64,000 nucleotides of DNA from the NCBI RefSeq assembly GCF_002803155.1, contig NZ_NNBP01000029.1, positions 5,891 through 69,890 of the forward strand, in the 5' to 3' direction. The translations under genes were made by a program, and so were the position numbers. Within the stretch, counting starts at the first letter, position 1; each line of letters opens with the position of its first letter. The notes under the pieces are model-generated. The model did not search any database, was not told the DNA's origin, and saw only the letters and a list, made by a program, of their open reading frames with translations. Positions 60,251 to 64,000 of the stretch are shown in pieces. This DNA comes from Streptomyces sp. CB02959 (lineage in GTDB: Bacteria; Actinomycetota; Actinomycetes; Streptomycetales; Streptomycetaceae).

Positions 60251-61107
60251 GCGGGACCCTTCGGCACCCGGCGCCGGACGAGCACAAGGAGGCCCTGGCC
60301 CGGCTCTTCGACCGCAGCGCCCCGACGTACGAAAAGGTCGGTGTCTCGCACTTCGACGCCCTCGGCCGCCAGTTGGTGGAGGCGGCCCGCGTCCGGGAGG
60401 GCGAGCGGGTCCTGGACGTGGGGTGCGGCACCGGCGCCGTGCTCGTTCCCGCGGCGCGGGCCGTCGGGCCGAGCGGCTCGGTGACCGGAATCGACCTGTC
60501 CGCGGGCATGGTGGAGCGGTCCCGCGCGGCCATCGCGGAGGAAGGGCTGGGCAACGCCCGCGCCCTCGTCGCCGACGCCGAGACCGCCCACTGGCAGCCC
60601 GGACCGCCCGTCGACGGCACCTTCGACGCGGTACTCGCCGGGATCTCGATGTTCTTCTTCCCCCACCCCAGGGCCGCGGCCGCCCGCTACCGCCGACTCC
60701 TCGCCGACGGTGGCCGGTTCGCCATCTCCTGGTGGGGCCGCCAGGACGAGCGCTGGAACCCGGTCTTCGCCGCCAGTGCCCCCTACGGCGGCGCCTCCTC
60801 CCACCGGCTCCCGCCGGACAGCCCGTTCCGCTCCGTCGAGGACCTGCACGCCATGCTGTCCGAGGAGGGCTTCAGCTCCGTCGACACCGTGGAGCGGACC
60901 TGTGTCACCCGCTTCCGCGGCCCCCACCAGTGGTGGCAGTGGGTGTGGTCCACCGCGGGCCGGCAGTTCTGGGAGAGCGTGCCCGAGGACGCGATGGCCG
61001 ACGCGGTCAAGGCGGTCGAGGCCGAGCTGGCCGAACTGCGCGCCCCCGACGGGAGCCTGACCAGTCGGAACATCGTCCGCTTCACCGTCGCCGAGGTCGC
61101 TCGGTGA
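60247..61107 (+). CDS. Class I SAM-dependent methyltransferase
   Basis: A 286-residue methyltransferase of the ubiE/arsenite-type fold. SAM motif I is 'VLDVGCGTGAVLVPAARAVGPSGSVTGIDLSAGMVERSR' in usual order; 'FDAVLAGISMFFFPHP' is motif II; 'RRLLADGGRFAISWWG' is motif III. A Trp-rich stretch near residue 225 (HQWWQWVWSTAGRQFW) is unusual and may shape the substrate pocket. Coupled to both neighbours by ATGA and GTGA overlaps. Confidence 0.9.
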   Translation: MSGTLRHPAPDEHKEALARLFDRSAPTYEKVGVSHFDALGRQLVEAARVREGERVLDVGCGTGAVLVPAARAVGPSGSVTGIDLSAGMVERSRAAIAEEGLGNARALVADAETAHWQPGPPVDGTFDAVLAGISMFFFPHPRAAAARYRRLLADGGRFAISWWGRQDERWNPVFAASAPYGGASSHRLPPDSPFRSVEDLHAMLSEEGFSSVDTVERTCVTRFRGPHQWWQWVWSTAGRQFWESVPEDAMADAVKAVEAELAELRAPDGSLTSRNIVRFTVAEVAR

Positions 61108-62726
61108 GCGCCGCCTGCACAGCGCCGCACGGGTCCCGTACGGCGGCACCCGCCGCCCACCCGCTGTTCTCCCGGGAGTGGCTGCGGCACGCCGAAGCCA
61201 CGGCTGGGCAGCGGCCCGAGGAAGGCGAGGCCCTCCGGCTCGGCCTGCGCCTGACCGATCCGCCTGTCGGGGTGGCCGGGCAGATCCTCGTCCTGACGGA
61301 TCTGGTCACCGGCGCCCTGTGGTTCCGCGCCGGCGAGTGGGACGAACGGCCCACCCTCGTCCTGACACTCCGACACGAGGAGGCCGCCGTCCTGCTGTTC
61401 GGGGACGCCGAGCGGCGGGTGCGGCTCTTCGAGCACGGACGGCTGGTCCTGGAAGGGGTGTTCCTCTTCATCTTCTTCCTGGACCGGCTGCTGCAGCAGG
61501 ACCCGTCCGGGGCGCTGGCCCGGCTGCGGGGGTTCACCGCCGACGCGCCGCAGGCGGCGGGCCCGTGGCCGGGCGCCGCCGCGGCAGTCACCGCGCCGGA
61601 CGCCGAGGCCGACGCGGTCCGCGCTGCCACCGAGGCGCTGCCCCGTACGATGGCCGCCCTGCGCGCCGAACTCGGCCGAACCACCCCCGGCGCCCAGCTC
61701 CACGTCAGCCACGCTCCGAGCGGCACCACCGTCTCCGCCGCCCTGGGCAGCTGCCGCCCCGGAGTGCCCTTCACCCGGGCCTCCCTGCCCATCTGGTACT
61801 GCTGCTCCAAGACGCTGGGCGCGGTGGCGATCGGCCAGTTGTGGGAGCGGGGCCTGCTGGACCCGGCGGCGCCGGTCGCACGCTACCTCCCCTGGTACGA
61901 CGGAGACGGCCGCGAACGGGTCACCCTCTACCAGCTGCTCACCCACACCTCGGCCGTCCCCATGGGCCTGGACCCGCTGCACGGGGCCATGGCCGCCCCG
62001 GTCGCGCTCCGCCGTGAGCAGCTGCGGAACATGACGGTTCCGGCGGGGACGCCCCCCGGCGCGCGGATCAACTACGGGCCGTGGTGGGCGTGGTTCCTGA
62101 TCGCCGAGGTCGTCCGCGCCGTGGACGGACGCGACTACGAGCGCTATCTCGCCGAGGAGATCCTGGCGCCCTGCGGGATGACCGACACCCGCGTGGTGCT
62201 CACCCCGCAGGAGTACCGCGCCGAGGCGGACCGGTTGCCGCTCATCCACATCACCGGCGGCGGCCTCCCGGCCCAGCCCACCCACTGGTACGCCACCGAG
62301 CACTCCTGCACCCGGCCCATCCCCGGCTTGAACATCCGCGGGCCGATGTCCGACCTGGCGCTGTTCTTCGCCGCGCTGGCGGACGGCGGCCGGGGGCGCC
62401 ACGGGCGCATCCTGCTGCCGCAGACCGTCATGGCGCTCACCGCGCACCACCGGGTCGGCCTGGTGGACCCGTTCGGCAACGCCGACTGGGGGCTGGGCTT
62501 CCGCGTCGAGTCCCGCCACCTCGGCGACGAGTGCACGGCCTTCAGCCGCCACGCCTCGCCGCGCACCTTCGGCCACTACGGGCTGTGGACCTCGGCGGCC
62601 TTCGCCGACCCGGACGCCGGCCTGGTGGTCGCGCTGCACCTCAACGGCAAGACCTGGCAGGAAGAGCACCAGGAACGAATGATCACCATCGGTGACGCCG
62701 TTTACCAGGACCTCCGGCTGACCTGA
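61104..62726 (+). CDS. Beta-lactamase-fold protein with Cys at the nucleophile position
   Basis: A 540-residue two-domain protein. Residues 20-130 form a small alpha/beta domain that resembles an SCP2-like lipid-binding fold ('LRLTDPPVGVAGQILVLTDL'; 'LTLRHEEAAVLLFGDAERRVRLFEHG'), which is tentative. Residues about 175-540 are a class C beta-lactamase/DD-peptidase fold. The SxxK motif is changed to 'CCSK': Cys233 stands where Ser is normal, and Lys236 is kept. The YxN motif reads 'YGP', and the third motif is 'GHYG'. A Cys nucleophile suggests an acyl transferase or thioesterase role rather than lactam hydrolysis. The GTG overlaps the preceding stop (GTGA). Confidence 0.82.
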   Translation: MSAACTAPHGSRTAAPAAHPLFSREWLRHAEATAGQRPEEGEALRLGLRLTDPPVGVAGQILVLTDLVTGALWFRAGEWDERPTLVLTLRHEEAAVLLFGDAERRVRLFEHGRLVLEGVFLFIFFLDRLLQQDPSGALARLRGFTADAPQAAGPWPGAAAAVTAPDAEADAVRAATEALPRTMAALRAELGRTTPGAQLHVSHAPSGTTVSAALGSCRPGVPFTRASLPIWYCCSKTLGAVAIGQLWERGLLDPAAPVARYLPWYDGDGRERVTLYQLLTHTSAVPMGLDPLHGAMAAPVALRREQLRNMTVPAGTPPGARINYGPWWAWFLIAEVVRAVDGRDYERYLAEEILAPCGMTDTRVVLTPQEYRAEADRLPLIHITGGGLPAQPTHWYATEHSCTRPIPGLNIRGPMSDLALFFAALADGGRGRHGRILLPQTVMALTAHHRVGLVDPFGNADWGLGFRVESRHLGDECTAFSRHASPRTFGHYGLWTSAAFADPDAGLVVALHLNGKTWQEEHQERMITIGDAVYQDLRLT

Positions 62727-62784
62727 TGCCCGGGCCCCTTGAAGCGCCCGCACACACCCGCACCGCAGGAACGGAGAACCGAGC

Positions 62785-63885
62785 ATGACCACCCCGCAAC
62801 CCGAGGACGCCTTCCCGGCCGACTCACCGCATGCCATCATCGACGTCGCGGTCGCCTTCTGGAAGTCCAAGGCACTGCTGAGCGCGGTCGAACTGGGCGT
62901 GTTCGAGGAGCTTGCCGTACGTCCCGCCACCCGCGCCGAACTCACCGGGAGGCTGGGGATCGCCGGCCGCGGCGCCGCCGACTTCCTCGACGCCCTGGTG
63001 TCCCTGGGACTGCTGGAGCGCGACGGCGGCGTCTACCGCAACTCCCCGGTCGCCGACCGCTATCTGGACCCTCGCAAGCCCGCCACCGACATCTCCGGCT
63101 ACCTCTCCTTCCTCAACGCGGGCTTCGGCTGCTGGGCGGGGCTGACCGACGCGCTGCGCAGCGGCGGCCGACTGGACTTCTCCGCGGCGCTGGCCGCCTC
63201 GCAGTCCGCGGACCAGGGCGGGCCCGGCGGCCCGAAGCTGGTGGGCGCCGACGCCACGGACGACACCTTCGGAGAGGCGTACGCCGCCCCCGACCAGGTG
63301 ACCGGATTCCTGCGGGCGATGACCGGCTACAGCATGGGCGCCAACCAGGCCATCGCGGAGCGGTACGACTGGTCGCGGTCGCGGACGGTCGCCGATGTGG
63401 GCTGCGCCGAGGGCTCGCTGCTGGCCCAGGTGCTGTCCCGGAACCCACACCTCCAGGGCATCGGCTTCGACCTGCCCGTGGTCGGCCCCGGCTTCGACGC
63501 CCACCTCGAACGGGTCGGCCTCACCGACCGGGCGCGCTTCGCCGGCGGCGACTTCTTCACCGACCCGCTGCCGACCGCCGACGCGATCGTGATGGGACAC
63601 GTCCTGCACGACTGGGACCTGGACACCAAGAAGACCCTCATCGGCAAGGCGTACCAGGCGCTGCCGGAGGACGGCCGGCTGCTGATCTACGAGTCGCTGA
63701 TCGACGACGACCGCCGCGAACGCACCACGGGCCTGCTGATCAGCCTCAACGTCTCCACGGTCTCGGCCGGCGGACTGGGCTACACCGGTGCCGAGTGCGG
63801 CGACTGGATGCGCGCGGCGGGCTTCCGGGACATCGCCGTGAGCCACCTGGACGGCCCGGAGTACCTCGTCGTCGGCGTCAAGTAG
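62785..63885 (+). CDS. Plant-type O-methyltransferase
   Basis: A 366-residue SAM methyltransferase of the DnrK/caffeate type. The N-terminal dimerisation/winged-helix domain is 'AVAFWKSKALLSAVELGVFEEL', followed by 'GAADFLDALVSLGLLERDGGVYRNS'. The SAM domain has 'TVADVGCAEGSLLAQVL' and the catalytic region 'GHVLHDWDLDTKKTLIGKAY', with the His and Asp of the general-base pair. It follows the beta-lactamase-like gene after a 58-bp gap, longer than the others, and probably belongs to the same operon. It likely methylates a hydroxyl of the cluster product. Confidence 0.9.
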   Translation: MTTPQPEDAFPADSPHAIIDVAVAFWKSKALLSAVELGVFEELAVRPATRAELTGRLGIAGRGAADFLDALVSLGLLERDGGVYRNSPVADRYLDPRKPATDISGYLSFLNAGFGCWAGLTDALRSGGRLDFSAALAASQSADQGGPGGPKLVGADATDDTFGEAYAAPDQVTGFLRAMTGYSMGANQAIAERYDWSRSRTVADVGCAEGSLLAQVLSRNPHLQGIGFDLPVVGPGFDAHLERVGLTDRARFAGGDFFTDPLPTADAIVMGHVLHDWDLDTKKTLIGKAYQALPEDGRLLIYESLIDDDRRERTTGLLISLNVSTVSAGGLGYTGAECGDWMRAAGFRDIAVSHLDGPEYLVVGVK

Positions 63886-63903
63886 CACCGCGTACGCCTC
63901 CCG

Positions 63904-64000
63904 TCACGCCCCCGCGGCGTGCAGCAGCCGGGTGACCGTCGGGGCCCGAGCAGCAGGCGTACCTCGTCGGCGGACCAATACGTGCCGAGGCCGCGGGACA
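63904..64000 (-). CDS. 3' end of an unidentified minus-strand gene, possibly frameshifted
   Basis: The frame ending in the TGA at 63904-63906 gives the C-terminus 'PTVTRLLHAAGA', while another frame just upstream gives 'GLGTYWSADEVRLLLG'. Both look protein-like and would join naturally if one or two bases were lost near 63948. This could be the end of a real gene entering from the right, intact or frameshifted. Too short to identify. Confidence 0.3.
   Translation of the reverse strand, partial: VPRPRHVLVRRRGTPAARAPTVTRLLHAAGA

Overview
The window looks like a chromosome segment of a Streptomyces-type actinomycete. The DNA is very GC-rich with strong third-position G/C bias, GTG starts and short overlaps are common, leucine TTA codons are nearly absent, and typical streptomycete families are present (LAL regulator, ECF41-type sigma factor, ROK and GntR regulators, F420-type LLM oxidoreductase, RHH/Fic-like pair). 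No rRNA, tRNA or CRISPR array was found.

Layout. (1) 1-4.0 kb is mobile: a complete IS5-like element with 17-bp terminal repeats and a second passenger gene, then about 1.1 kb of gene-poor DNA, then an excisionase-like gene and a tyrosine integrase that ends in clustered GACTCG repeats just before sbcD. (2) 4-25.5 kb is mostly housekeeping: sbcD-sbcC, an orphan solute-binding lipoprotein, an Lrp regulator, a DUF885 peptidase-like protein, a methyltransferase, an ACT-GNAT membrane protein, PhoD phosphatase, an ECF41 sigma factor, a racemase-like protein, GntR and ROK regulators, purB-mug, two very small genes and an SGNH hydrolase. (3) 25.6-32.2 kb holds a TetR/FAD-monooxygenase pair with a perfect operator-like palindrome, two coupled CNNM/CorC-type membrane proteins, a GNAT, an LLM oxidoreductase and an orphan phage-tail-tube-like gene. 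(4) 32.4-38.6 kb is a phosphonate-degradation locus: a broken aldehyde dehydrogenase, an FAD oxidoreductase, an MFS carrier, phosphonoacetate hydrolase and a GntR/FCD regulator. (5) 38.8-43 kb has a DMT and an APC transporter that overlap tail to tail, a LysR regulator and an RHH/Fic-like operon. (6) 43.1-47.8 kb is a biotin locus, bioB-bioA-bioD divergent from bioF. (7) 48-51.2 kb has an anti-sigma-type ATPase, a GNAT, an NlpC/P60 hydrolase and an accessory clpP operon.

(8) 51.3-64 kb is the most unusual part. Fragments of a tyrosine recombinase and an IS transposase precede a LAL regulator with a TTA codon. Seven tightly packed co-directional genes follow: a SAH-hydrolase-fold protein, a Gfo/Idh/MocA oxidoreductase, a B12-type radical SAM enzyme, a second Gfo/Idh/MocA oxidoreductase, a SAM methyltransferase, a beta-lactamase-fold protein with Cys in place of the catalytic Ser, and an O-methyltransferase. 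I read this as one end of a specialised-metabolite cluster that I do not recognise. No PKS, NRPS or other scaffold enzyme is visible, and the cluster may continue past the right edge.

All functional calls come from reading the sequence against remembered family features. No database search was run.
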